DNA of 64,000 bases from Mesorhizobium sp. LHD-90 (GTDB lineage Bacteria; Pseudomonadota; Alphaproteobacteria; Rhizobiales; Rhizobiaceae). Under the pieces are notes generated by a model. That model had not been told where the DNA came from and made no database searches. It was given only the letters and a program-made list of their open reading frames with translations. Every line of letters begins with the position of its first letter. The stretch's first letter is position 1. The DNA lies in NCBI RefSeq assembly GCF_030929505.1, contig NZ_JAVFVV010000014.1, positions 62,001 to 126,000 of the forward strand, written 5' to 3'. Below are positions 1-9,385 of this stretch, one piece after another. The position numbers and the translations under genes are program-made.

Positions 1-43
1 GTCCGCTCAAACGGCCGCTCTGCCACTGAGCTATTTCAGTCAA
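1..43 (-). tRNA. Possible partial or degenerate tRNA 5' half at the window edge
   Basis: Read on the minus strand, the first bases contain a typical tRNA D-arm (TAGCTCAGTGGCAGAGC) preceded by a short acceptor-like stretch. The following anticodon-arm region folds poorly: the CCG and CGG arms enclose only six bases. The remaining half lies outside the window. It could be a real tRNA cut by the edge, a pseudo-tRNA, or the tRNA 3' fragment target of an integrated island. Confidence 0.3.
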
Positions 44-110
44 GGCTGCCCAATTTGCCAGATTGGCAAGTGGTGACCCTCATCGTCCCACTTCTCGAAG
101 CCGTCAGCAC

Positions 111-494
111 ATGCGGAAGAAATATGTGCTTGCACTTATAGAGGCTTCGAAGGCGCAAGAAGCAAAGAAACTCAAATTGGTTCTCCATCCCGCCAATGAC
201 AATGACGCAGCCGAGCTTGAATATGCCTCATTGCCAAAACGCGACACGCCGAACGAACGGGCAAGCCGACTTTCCGCCTTCGTCCAGGCCTCTCAGGCCG
301 AAGGAAGCGGCCCTGCGGGCGGAAGGAAGCGCTGGTCTTGTGGCAGCGTCCGCATGGCAGGCGGGCACTGCATCGGCATCTTTTGGCCAGACGCGATCCC
401 GATCCAGGGGCGGCACTACAGCTGCCACTGGAGCGGGACCCGCGTGGACTTCGTGCGCCAGTACGACACCAGACGCGTGCTAGAGGTCACCTGA
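111..494 (+). CDS. Hypothetical protein, possibly truncated or frameshifted
   Basis: An open frame of about 127 codons starts with MRKKYVLALIEASKAQ and carries a PANDNDA stretch of a kind common in small rhizobial proteins. After about residue 60 the composition becomes Arg/Gly/Ser/Trp-rich and the same bases stay open in two other frames, so the 3' half may be out of frame. No domain is recognised. It converges on the helicase gene that begins its 3' end at 563. Only the first 50-60 codons look convincing. Confidence 0.3.
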   Translation: MRKKYVLALIEASKAQEAKKLKLVLHPANDNDAAELEYASLPKRDTPNERASRLSAFVQASQAEGSGPAGGRKRWSCGSVRMAGGHCIGIFWPDAIPIQGRHYSCHWSGTRVDFVRQYDTRRVLEVT

Positions 495-562
495 TAGCGC
501 TGCCAGAATCGGCGGCAGCGCGGCACACTCGGCTTCGCACTGCGAGCCAAGTCTGAGCCAAG

Positions 563-3500
563 CTACCCACCACCCGCTATGTTGAAAAGCTTATGGACGA
601 GCCCATCGATGTAATGGGAGTCCAGCCCCTCACTTGAACCGTCCTCTGTGATGATCAACCTTCCGTCCGGTGACGTTTCGGACCACCGAGCAAAGCCATT
701 CGCACGGTATAGCGTCTCCTTCCTAGCCCACCGATTACGATAGGACGGGAGGTCTAGCCTGCCGCAATGCTCCCAATACCAGACCTGCTCGCCAGCCGTG
801 ACGCGAAAGTCGGCCCAGCGCCCTCTGGCGTTGTCGGAGAACGGCAGCGGCGGCTCCACCTCGTAGATCAGCAGCCCGCGCTGCTCGAACCCATACAGAA
901 TGTTGGCGATCGCCAGCTCCGATTTTGAGCTGACATATTCGCCACGAATGGTGCGATGCTTGAGGTGCTCCTCAAGGAACCCTCGCGTCTGGTGGATGAT
1001 CCCGGCAGGCAGGCCCGTCGGTGGTATCGTTCGCTTGGGATCAGTTTCGCGCAGCAGGTTGGTCGTCCTCGCGCCGACATCGGAGAAGGCATCGTGGCGG
1101 TAGGCGAGCACCCGGTCGAATCCTCCTTGGTGCAGTATCCAGATACGCTCGGTCTGCCGAGTCAGCGCCGTGTAGATCATCTCGCGCGACAGCAATCGGC
1201 TGTTTGCTGGAAGGACCAAGATGACAAGGCCGAACTGGCTGCCCTGCGCCTTATGAACTGTGACAGCGTAGGCCAACTCTAGATAGGGCTGGCCGTCATC
1301 CCGAAATGCCGAGCGTGAAAAGCCGAATGAGCGGTCGCTACGTCCGGCGAATTCCACATTTACAAATTTGGGGTTCGCGTGACCATAGGCAGTCTGCCCC
1401 GTAACAAGTCCGATCTCGCCGTTCGCAATGTATTCTTTCTCTTTGGGACTATCGCCCGGCTGATACTGATAGGCTTCCCGCTTGTGATTTCTGACGCAGA
1501 TCACCTTGTCCCCGTAGGTGATCTGTTCGGGTCCCTGCGGCTTGACAGTTCGGAACCACTTCTTTCTCCAAGATACCTGGTTGGACCTGATTGCGCCGGC
1601 CAACCGTTCGGCCCGATATCGGTCCTTGATGAGCCGGTTAAGATAGATCGATCCACCGGCTTGCGCGCGGTTGACGGATAGAATCTGCCAAGCCTCGGCC
1701 TTCGCGGAACAGCCGGAATCGAAGTTGAGATAGCCCTTGGCGTTCTTGGCGGCGCCGAGCGAGGTTTCGATACTCGCAATGACGTCTCCATCCTCGTTGG
1801 CCGCGAACTCTGTCTCGAAGATCGACTGAACCAGCCCGGGCAACTCCGCCACGGATTCCCATTGCCGCAGGCGAAGGTGATGGTCATCGAATCCATCGAG
1901 CGTCATGGCAGCGACCTCGTCCTCGCCCGGCTCCAGATGGCGTCCCGAAAAGATTGCCGCAAGCTGCGCATCGCTTCGGTCGCCCCGCTGGCGCATCGAC
2001 ACAGTGAGTTCGGCCACACATTGAGGGTGGTGGCGCCGAAGGTAGGCGATGATGTCGACAAACGGACACCCCGCACCGATTGGCGGCAACTGGTAAGGAT
2101 CGCCTACCAGGATGATCCGACATGTGGGTGGCAGCGCGTCGAGCACGGCCGCGAGCATGTCCTCCGTCAACATCGACGCTTCGTCGATGATACAGCAGGT
2201 CGCCCCGTCCTTGGCCGCGCCGGGATTGGGAGCGTAGCGGCCCGTTTGGATGTCGTATCGGTCGAAGGCGAGCAGGAACTGCGCTATGGTGCGCGCCTCT
2301 CCTGGTCGGTTGGTCTCGGTCCCCAACCTCACGCGGGCTTTGCCCGTTGGAGCCAGAAGCAACACCCGCGAGCCGACGATTTCCGGCCGTTGCAGCAGCA
2401 GTTCGAGAACCGCCGTCTTGCCCGTTCCGGCCGGGCCGACGAGCATCGCAATCCGCGACCCGGCGAGCCGCGCCAATGCCGTCGCTTTTTCCTCGCGTGC
2501 TCTCGCTTCGGTTTCGACATCGCCAGGCGAGGAACCGAATTTCTCCTTCAACAGCGCGGACCAATCAACTGTTGTGGAGGCGACGGATAAGGCGGCTCGT
2601 TCTTTGACAGCCTTCTCCAGCAGCTTGCGGTAGGCGATATACCGGTCGAGCTGCGCGGTTGGGTTCTTGTCGCCCGGCCCGACCTCTATCAGCGGGGAAA
2701 ACTCGTCGCGGAAGAGGTCCAGTAGGTCGGCGTCTAGTGGAAGAGGGCGGGTCAGTGTCATCGCGGCGGCTTCCTCCGCCAGCCGGTCGGCGGCGACGAT
2801 CGTGTTGCCTCTTCCGGCCGCCTCTTCGAGCAGCTGCGCAGTGGCTGCTCGTAAGCGGAAGCGATTGTCGTATTCACCGAGATCCTTAGAGCACCCACCC
2901 GGCAGGGGGTGAGCCTCGGCGACAACGGAACCCGGCAACAAGCCGCGATCGACGGTGGCGAACGCGACAGGGTCCTGTTGATCGCGGTCATCTTCGAACA
3001 GCCTATAGGGATTCTTTAACAGGTCCGACGACTCTATCCGGCTGGTCGCGCGAGCGGCCTGATCCTTAGTCAGCTCGAAACGGGCAAGGAGTTGGAGAGT
3101 GTCGTAGCGCGCGGCGTCGCCCCTGACCTTGGCCCATCTCCTTTGCAGCGTGGATGTGATCGCCGGCGATCCTGGCGGAGCGTCGCGTCGGCCGGACAGG
3201 ATCTCATCCGCCACTGGCCAAGGGTCCTCGTTCGGTTTCAAAATGCCGCTAAGCGCGATCGCGAACAGCGTGCCGTTGAAGCCGCTGTGCAACGTTGACA
3301 GGGCAACGCCTAGGCCGGGCGCCGGTCCTTGAAGTCGCCACAGATTGGAAAGTTGCTCGTCGATCCATTCGATCTGCCCGGTCCATGGACCGTCCAGCAC
3401 CGTCGCGATCTTCTCGAAGGCGGCACGGGCGGCGAGCAAGGCTGCGGCCGTAGCTCCATGGCTGACGTGTTCGCTGCCGTAGGAGAACTGGACTCGTGCG

Positions 3501-4336
3501 TCCTCCGGGGCAAACGCGACATAATCAGCGGGATCGAGCGCTTCGTCGGTAGCGGCCGCGCGCAGGATCTCGTGATAAGGCAGGACGAAGCCTCCGCCGT
3601 ATCCTGCCAGGTCGCCGTCGCCCTTCAATGGACGCAGGCTATGTTGGACAGACCGCTCCCACACCATCGCCCTCAACCGCTTATCGGGCTTTTTATCGGC
3701 AGGATCGTAGTCGTATTCGAAGATGTTGTGCTTCTTCTCCAGGATCGCCGCACCAAGCAGGACGCGCCGTTCGTCGTCGCAGAGCGGCGTTCGCGTGGCA
3801 TAAAACAGCACCAGGCTCTGGTGCTCGACCAAAGGTTCGGCGAACGCGTCCAGCAGCGCCTTCTGGTGATCGTGATGCTGGACCCACGCCGTATTCTGGA
3901 GGAACGGGGGTTCGGACGGCTCGCGCTCGGGGTCGATCGCAAGCTCCAGGTCCGCGGCAAGCGCAAAACCGCTCTCGCGCAGCATCCAGCGATAGGGGAT
4001 GAGCTGGGCGCCGAAGGCGGGCAAGTGCAGCGTCTTAGGCCGCATATGGCGGTGATCCTCGCTCCACGTCGAATAGCTCATTACGCTCTGGATGGTGTGG
4101 TTACGTGGGGCGAGGAAAGCGGCGCTAGCCTTGATGCAGGGCGGGATCTGGGCATCTGTGAGGTCATCGAAGGCTTCCCCGGCAAGCTGAACTTCCACAG
4201 GGTCGTTGCGGCCCTCGGCTATCAGTCTGAGCGCCAGGCACGACGCATTCCCTAGGGGGTCGTCACAGACGTGGCCATCCCACGCCCGATCATGCCAAGG
4301 CACACGGACCGAGACATGACGAACTGCTGCACTCAT
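563..4336 (-). CDS. RecD-like superfamily 1 helicase with C-terminal nuclease-like domain
   Basis: About 1257 residues. The first 600 are an unrecognised N-terminal region. The SF1B helicase core follows: Walker A GPAGTGKT near residue 635, Walker B IIDEAS near 718, motif III GDPYQLPPIG near 745, motif V VHKAQGSQF near 1028 and motif VI TALTRQ near 1058. The last 120 residues (SKSELAIANIL, a YEVE strand, RWADF, then YWEHCG) look like a PD-(D/E)XK or Vsr-type nuclease fold with His in place of the usual catalytic Lys. Start chosen at MSAAVRHVSV because GAGGAGAG lies just upstream; an in-frame extension to 4417 exists. It is the last gene of the minus-strand operon, 117 bp after the Hsp70-like gene. 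DNA unwinding in a defence complex is inferred. Confidence 0.88.
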   Translation of the reverse strand: MSAAVRHVSVRVPWHDRAWDGHVCDDPLGNASCLALRLIAEGRNDPVEVQLAGEAFDDLTDAQIPPCIKASAAFLAPRNHTIQSVMSYSTWSEDHRHMRPKTLHLPAFGAQLIPYRWMLRESGFALAADLELAIDPEREPSEPPFLQNTAWVQHHDHQKALLDAFAEPLVEHQSLVLFYATRTPLCDDERRVLLGAAILEKKHNIFEYDYDPADKKPDKRLRAMVWERSVQHSLRPLKGDGDLAGYGGGFVLPYHEILRAAATDEALDPADYVAFAPEDARVQFSYGSEHVSHGATAAALLAARAAFEKIATVLDGPWTGQIEWIDEQLSNLWRLQGPAPGLGVALSTLHSGFNGTLFAIALSGILKPNEDPWPVADEILSGRRDAPPGSPAITSTLQRRWAKVRGDAARYDTLQLLARFELTKDQAARATSRIESSDLLKNPYRLFEDDRDQQDPVAFATVDRGLLPGSVVAEAHPLPGGCSKDLGEYDNRFRLRAATAQLLEEAAGRGNTIVAADRLAEEAAAMTLTRPLPLDADLLDLFRDEFSPLIEVGPGDKNPTAQLDRYIAYRKLLEKAVKERAALSVASTTVDWSALLKEKFGSSPGDVETEARAREEKATALARLAGSRIAMLVGPAGTGKTAVLELLLQRPEIVGSRVLLLAPTGKARVRLGTETNRPGEARTIAQFLLAFDRYDIQTGRYAPNPGAAKDGATCCIIDEASMLTEDMLAAVLDALPPTCRIILVGDPYQLPPIGAGCPFVDIIAYLRRHHPQCVAELTVSMRQRGDRSDAQLAAIFSGRHLEPGEDEVAAMTLDGFDDHHLRLRQWESVAELPGLVQSIFETEFAANEDGDVIASIETSLGAAKNAKGYLNFDSGCSAKAEAWQILSVNRAQAGGSIYLNRLIKDRYRAERLAGAIRSNQVSWRKKWFRTVKPQGPEQITYGDKVICVRNHKREAYQYQPGDSPKEKEYIANGEIGLVTGQTAYGHANPKFVNVEFAGRSDRSFGFSRSAFRDDGQPYLELAYAVTVHKAQGSQFGLVILVLPANSRLLSREMIYTALTRQTERIWILHQGGFDRVLAYRHDAFSDVGARTTNLLRETDPKRTIPPTGLPAGIIHQTRGFLEEHLKHRTIRGEYVSSKSELAIANILYGFEQRGLLIYEVEPPLPFSDNARGRWADFRVTAGEQVWYWEHCGRLDLPSYRNRWARKETLYRANGFARWSETSPDGRLIITEDGSSEGLDSHYIDGLVHKLFNIAGGG

Positions 4337-4453
4337 GCGTTCTCTCCTCAAAGCCCTCGTGAAATGGACAGACTCCGCATTGTGAGCGCAGCCACCCAGA
4401 TAGTTAAAACGGATCAATCTGGCCGATTGAGTAGCTGTGAGCGGGGTCCGCCG

Positions 4454-6226
4454 TCAGTCGTACGCGTCCTTGCTATCAAGGTAATCCGCAACGCGGTTTT
4501 GTCTTACCGGAAGTGGCTCCGCATCGGCGAACTGGCTCGGCAGCCCAACTTCTGGTCCCTCGCCGAAAGGAATCGACAATCCGTAGCTTATCGCAAAGCG
4601 TCGAAAGTCACTGGAAGCCAGCCCCCTCATATCGAGGTCTCTGGGGGCCGCAACTTCCACGAGCTGGTAGGGAGGAATCTGGTTCGCGAAATGCTGAAAT
4701 TTGTCATAGGTCGAACTGATCGCCGTCTGGTACCATGCCGAGGGAGCGCCGCCGCCGCCCAAGAAAACGACGAGTGGTGTCATCTTTTTTCTGTCGAGAC
4801 CGCCAAGGTGACGGATAGTTTTTCGTGCGTCCTGATCTTGGATGGCGTCTTCCTGCCAGTTTCGGCCGTCCTTTCGTTTGGCAGTGATGACGACCTCGCC
4901 GACCAGCTGCCTCACGCGATGTTCGAATCCTCCCAGAACTTCAAAGTTTCCATTACTGATCAGCCGCTTGAGCTTCTTGTCGTCGATATCGCGCGGTGAG
5001 CGCGACCCGAGCGCCGAAGCCAAGGCCGAAATTCCGAGCGGCGATACCTTACCGGAATAGAAGTTGACTCGGCGCTCGCCATGGTGATTCAGGAACTTGA
5101 AGGCTACACCATCAACCGTTCCGCCACCGATGTCGAAATAGACATAGATTCCTGCGACCGCTTCCCGCGACATCACAAAGGATTGGACAGCAGCCGCTAT
5201 CTCGGGAACCGCGTGAAAATCCGAGACCTCGCCCTCGAGACGGTGAACATCCCGCCGATAGGTGGAAACGGCCTCCCCCACGGTTTTTGGGAGTCTGGCG
5301 TTCGCAACCCAAATCCAGGAAATACCTAGCACCCTACGAAAGGTATCGATGGCTTCCGAATCGTAATGTTCCACCGGAACGCCGATATTGGCCGACCAGA
5401 CAGGCGTTCTGTTCCTTAGCCTGTCACGTTCGTGCTTGCGTATCCATTCCTGGCTGCGTGAGAGCACCCTGGCAAGAAACCAACTGGCGAGCGCACATAT
5501 GGCTTCCTTGCTGCCAAGGTCAACGCCATCGACGACAGGCAAGTCTTCACCAATGGGCGACTCGGCGAGCCTCATCTTGAGATATGGCACCAACACCGCT
5601 CCGCGCGGAGCCTGATCTGCGGTATAGAGCGTGCCCTTCTTATCCACCGCCACGATGGACGGCAACAGGGCCTCATCTGCCGAGGTAGCGTCGAAGGTCA
5701 CAAGGAATGAGTCTTCCGTCCCTACGTCCCGGAAGCAAACCTTGGTGAAGTTCGTGCCGAAGTCGATGCCGAGATTCAGGAAAACTTGGTCTCGCCCCGT
5801 GGACCGCGCGCCATGCTGTCTTAACCCATCGCCGCCGCGCTTCTCGTTGTGTTCAGCGACTAGACGTTTGGCGGCGCGGCCGGCCCCTACGACCAGCCGT
5901 TTGACGTTGGCTACCGGAGTGGGTTTCTGCACCGACCTCCGCCCATTCTTTGGGCTAGGATCGACCGTTTTCTCTTTTCGGGCCACCTTGCTTTTCTTGG
6001 ACGCCGGATCGGAGAGTTGTTCAGGTACCTGCCCGGACGTTCGTGAAACTGATGACAGAACTTCGGTCGGCGACGGCAGACGCTCGGCGGGCAATTCCGT
6101 CGGGCCTGGAGGAGCCACTTCATCGGTCGGGACCTCTACCTCATCGAGGGGATCCGTCGCGCTGTGCTCGCCAAACAGCCGGTCGCGGAGAGCAAGCAGT
6201 CTTTGTCGCCAATCACCCAACATCAT
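4454..6226 (-). CDS. Hsp70/actin-fold ATPase with long disordered N-terminus
   Basis: 590 residues. Residues 1-145 are polar, Pro/Ser/Lys-rich and probably unstructured. An actin/Hsp70 nucleotide-binding fold follows: phosphate-1 loop IDFGTNFTKV near 154-163, phosphate-2 loop FDIGGGTVDG near 364-373 and adenosine loop LGGGGAPS near 489-496. No Hsp70 substrate-binding domain follows, so it is not a DnaK chaperone. Its start overlaps the stop of the SNF2 gene by four bases (ATGA), which implies coupled translation. Within the operon it may be a nucleotide-driven switch or filament (inference). A ParM-like role is less likely because no partition partner lies nearby. Confidence 0.83.
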   Translation of the reverse strand: MMLGDWRQRLLALRDRLFGEHSATDPLDEVEVPTDEVAPPGPTELPAERLPSPTEVLSSVSRTSGQVPEQLSDPASKKSKVARKEKTVDPSPKNGRRSVQKPTPVANVKRLVVGAGRAAKRLVAEHNEKRGGDGLRQHGARSTGRDQVFLNLGIDFGTNFTKVCFRDVGTEDSFLVTFDATSADEALLPSIVAVDKKGTLYTADQAPRGAVLVPYLKMRLAESPIGEDLPVVDGVDLGSKEAICALASWFLARVLSRSQEWIRKHERDRLRNRTPVWSANIGVPVEHYDSEAIDTFRRVLGISWIWVANARLPKTVGEAVSTYRRDVHRLEGEVSDFHAVPEIAAAVQSFVMSREAVAGIYVYFDIGGGTVDGVAFKFLNHHGERRVNFYSGKVSPLGISALASALGSRSPRDIDDKKLKRLISNGNFEVLGGFEHRVRQLVGEVVITAKRKDGRNWQEDAIQDQDARKTIRHLGGLDRKKMTPLVVFLGGGGAPSAWYQTAISSTYDKFQHFANQIPPYQLVEVAAPRDLDMRGLASSDFRRFAISYGLSIPFGEGPEVGLPSQFADAEPLPVRQNRVADYLDSKDAYD

Positions 6227-9200
6227 TCCACCCTGATTACCCCGATCGCCAATGGAACCATCGTTTCCTCGACGTGACGCCTTCTGGTTACCCGCTCGAT
6301 CTTTGTCTTGAGTTGCTCTTCCTCTTTGCGGATGAGACCTTCCGTCATCGGAATGGGCTTGAGGTTACCCGCAATCTTGAATCGCTGGATGCGCCCCCCG
6401 AGTTCATCCAGTCGACGTCGCGCGAATTTTTTGGCGCTGGTTTCTTGCTGTTCGCAACGGACAGCGTTTTCCGCCTCAAAATCCGAAAGCCGTTCACCGA
6501 ACATATCCGCCAGATGTTGTTCGCAGGCCGAAGCGGCTTCAAGCACCGATTTCATGTCTCCGATGACGTTCTGGGCGTTGGGAAAAAGGGCAGCAGAGCC
6601 GGCTGCAATCGCAATGAGTTCTTCGGAACTGGAATTGCTCAGGGGTTCCGCATCGCCCATACGCAATGCGCTAAACGCCAGGGTCTCATTGGATCTGACA
6701 CCCGCGAATGACCACCGATGAGCGGAAAAAACATAGTCCCCAGGCGGGAAGCTGGTCGCTCCTGACGGCAACTTGAGCGCCGCCACCCGATGAAGCTGAC
6801 TTCGATCGGACTCATAAGCGTTTCGTATCCATTGTACCAATGGATGGCTCGGCTCGATGAATTCCACGTCGGGACTGACATCGTCGGTTTGGCGAGGGTC
6901 GAATAGGCACAATATGGGCTTGTAGCTCTGGTGCATCCTTGTACGCGTTGCAGGCCTTGCCTCAGCGACGAAATAGCCGAGGTCTCTGCGGGCTTCCTCC
7001 GAAAGCGTAATCCGGGCTGAATTGTCTATCCGCGAGTTCGGTTCGATTTTGGTGCCTGGATACTTCCTGGCAAAGAAATCCTCCACCAGCAGTCTGAGTT
7101 CCGAAGCGCTCAACCAGCGTCCCTTACTGCGGCTGTCCGTGATATGTTCGAGGATATAGTCGGAGAATCCGATCAGGTTGACGGCCTGCTGCTCCAGTTC
7201 GTGCTGCTGCTTCTGCGTATTGTGTATCGCGAGCTCGGCCACCTTGGCTCGCCTGTCGCGTTCATCGTCAGACAGATGAGGGTTGAGGAGATCGAGCATG
7301 ATCTGCTCGGTCATCTCGCCCAAAATCTCCTCCATGTCCCCGATGCTCTCGCTGAACACCTTGATGCGGTCGTAAAGCCGCATCAAGATGCGATCTTCGA
7401 TGGTGTTGGTCACCACCAGATTGATGATGGAGATCCGCTCCGCCTTCTGGCCGAGGCGATCGAGACGCCCGATGCGCTGCTCGATCCGCATCGGATTCCA
7501 GGGAAGATCGTAGTTGACGACGAAGCGGCAGAATTGGAGGTCGATGCCTTCGCTGCCGACTTCTGACGAAAGAAGCACCGAGGGTCCTTCCGACAGCGCA
7601 AAATCCTGGATCACCGCGTCCTTGGACGAGCCCATGTCGCCCATGATCAGTCCCGCCCGGATCTCGTCGGCCTTCAGCCGCCGGGCGAGGTACTTAAGCG
7701 TCCCGCGATAGAAAGCGAATATGACGAACTTCTCACCTGGATTTTTTGCCAGTTCGGCAGCGAGGAATTCCTTCAGCGCACGGTATTTTGCATCGTTCGT
7801 TTCCAGTTCAGCGAGGTCGAAGCCAAAGCCAAATGCTACCGGAGCCTCGCTGGCGCTTTCGGGCTGGTCTTCGCCGTTTTGCAGATCATTGCGGCTCGTC
7901 CCTTCGATCAGCCCAGTCGATAGACCGAAGTCTTCCCAAAGCAGCTCGTCGATCAGTTCCTTCTCTTTCCAGCTCTCCAGCGCCCCCACGATAGAACTCG
8001 CCATCTGACGCTGGCGGGCAATCAGCGAAAACAGCGATACCCCGGTCTTGCCGACGGACTGGTCGCGAATCCTTTTGGTGACGTGATCGTAAATGGCTGC
8101 TTCAGCCTTGCTGAAGACGACGTTCAGGACCTGTGGCGCCCGCACCACGTGGGTCGGCAGTACCTCCCTCTTGCGGCTTCTCGTCATGTATTGCGAAAGC
8201 AGAGATCGTGATTCGAGCAGGCGTAGCAACTCGACACGTTTCTCGGAATCCTGTGCGACCTTATCGATTTCGGATCTTATTCGACGAAGTACCGCATCCT
8301 TTTTGAAGTAATCTGATTTTTCAGCATCCATTATGGCCGCGCGGGCCTCGGCAACGTCCACTGGTTGCCGCCACAACGCTCGCTGCGCTCGTACGATCTG
8401 GGAATTGGCCGCCAGCATCTCCTCAAACAATGACGCGTCGTAGAACTGGTCCTCGTCGATCAGGCGAAGCAATTGATAGAGATTATCGCTTTTGATCTGG
8501 ATCGGCGTCGCGGTCAGCAGCACCAGATGGCGGGACGCTTCGCGCAACAAGCGGCCAAGGCGATTGTTCGCTGTCGATGGATTGCGAAGATAGTGAGCCT
8601 CGTCGATGATGACATGGTCGAAGAGCGCGAACTCCTCGGTCGCCGTATTCTGGTCAAGCAGCCTGGCAAACCGCGCCCGCGTGCCACCAACGCTTTCATC
8701 GAGGAATCTCGCAGGCGGCCGAAGGCCTTCTAGGCTCGTAATGTAGACGAACGCGTCGGAAGACCGACGACCGGCGATATCCTCCCCCTTCTCCAGGAGA
8801 TCCTTTGCAGAGATAATCTCTCCGGTGATGTTGAACCGCTTTCGCAGATCGCCGCGCCACTTTTGCCTCAACATGGCCGGACAGACTATCAGCAGCCGCC
8901 GTGCTGAATGTCGTGCCTGGATTTCCTTCCATATGTATATTGCTTCAATGGTCTTCCCGAGACCAACCTCGTCGGCGATCAGCATGCGGCCAACGGGCGA
9001 TTCGATGAACCGCATCACCGGCTTGAACTGGTGCGGATAGAAATCGGTATTGCTGGCCTCCATCGAATAGAAGACGTTGGTCAGGTCCCCCTTGATCTTC
9101 TCGAATGTCAGGACCCGCCGCAGATCGCTTGGAGTTCCGAACCTTCCAGCCTTCAGCACGTCGATGAGATCAGTTTCCTCGGCGACCAGCTCGAGTTGCA

Positions 9201-9381
9201 AGTAGCGTTTGAACTGCTTTTCGTTCGGGCCAAAATCCACTTCCACCAACAGGAAGGTTCCGGCCATCCTTGTTCGGCCAGTCGTGGCGCCCTGGCGACC
9301 CGGATTGTCCCGCAGGCAAACCTTCACTCCGCCTTTTTCCGGATCCCAGCCGGCTGGAGATTCCGCTGCCGTCGTTTCCAC
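6223..9381 (-). CDS. SNF2/RapA-type DEAH helicase (second helicase of the operon)
   Basis: About 1052 residues. Seen in order: a short N-terminal region, Walker A (ADEVGLGKT), DEAH box (IIDEAHYLRN), motif III (LLTATPIQ), then the C-terminal helicase lobe with EGIDLQ and motif VI (RIEQRIGRLDRLGQ). The roughly 350 residues after it are Glu/Lys/Arg-rich and helical. SNF2 proteins translocate on duplex DNA using ATP and rarely strand-separate. A GTG start four bases after the DUF499 stop, preceded by GGTGGAG, is preferred; an ATG extension to 9426 would overlap that gene. The 3' end overlaps the Hsp70-like gene. This helicase differs from the DUF3883-bearing one at 17043-20534. Confidence 0.9.
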   Translation of the reverse strand: METTAAESPAGWDPEKGGVKVCLRDNPGRQGATTGRTRMAGTFLLVEVDFGPNEKQFKRYLQLELVAEETDLIDVLKAGRFGTPSDLRRVLTFEKIKGDLTNVFYSMEASNTDFYPHQFKPVMRFIESPVGRMLIADEVGLGKTIEAIYIWKEIQARHSARRLLIVCPAMLRQKWRGDLRKRFNITGEIISAKDLLEKGEDIAGRRSSDAFVYITSLEGLRPPARFLDESVGGTRARFARLLDQNTATEEFALFDHVIIDEAHYLRNPSTANNRLGRLLREASRHLVLLTATPIQIKSDNLYQLLRLIDEDQFYDASLFEEMLAANSQIVRAQRALWRQPVDVAEARAAIMDAEKSDYFKKDAVLRRIRSEIDKVAQDSEKRVELLRLLESRSLLSQYMTRSRKREVLPTHVVRAPQVLNVVFSKAEAAIYDHVTKRIRDQSVGKTGVSLFSLIARQRQMASSIVGALESWKEKELIDELLWEDFGLSTGLIEGTSRNDLQNGEDQPESASEAPVAFGFGFDLAELETNDAKYRALKEFLAAELAKNPGEKFVIFAFYRGTLKYLARRLKADEIRAGLIMGDMGSSKDAVIQDFALSEGPSVLLSSEVGSEGIDLQFCRFVVNYDLPWNPMRIEQRIGRLDRLGQKAERISIINLVVTNTIEDRILMRLYDRIKVFSESIGDMEEILGEMTEQIMLDLLNPHLSDDERDRRAKVAELAIHNTQKQQHELEQQAVNLIGFSDYILEHITDSRSKGRWLSASELRLLVEDFFARKYPGTKIEPNSRIDNSARITLSEEARRDLGYFVAEARPATRTRMHQSYKPILCLFDPRQTDDVSPDVEFIEPSHPLVQWIRNAYESDRSQLHRVAALKLPSGATSFPPGDYVFSAHRWSFAGVRSNETLAFSALRMGDAEPLSNSSSEELIAIAAGSAALFPNAQNVIGDMKSVLEAASACEQHLADMFGERLSDFEAENAVRCEQQETSAKKFARRRLDELGGRIQRFKIAGNLKPIPMTEGLIRKEEEQLKTKIERVTRRRHVEETMVPLAIGVIRVE

Positions 9382-9385
9382 GTCG

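Noticed and set aside
3329-4255. 308-codon plus-strand frame over the RecD-like gene
   Set aside because: Antisense shadow with Arg/Gly/Ala-rich composition and no domain.
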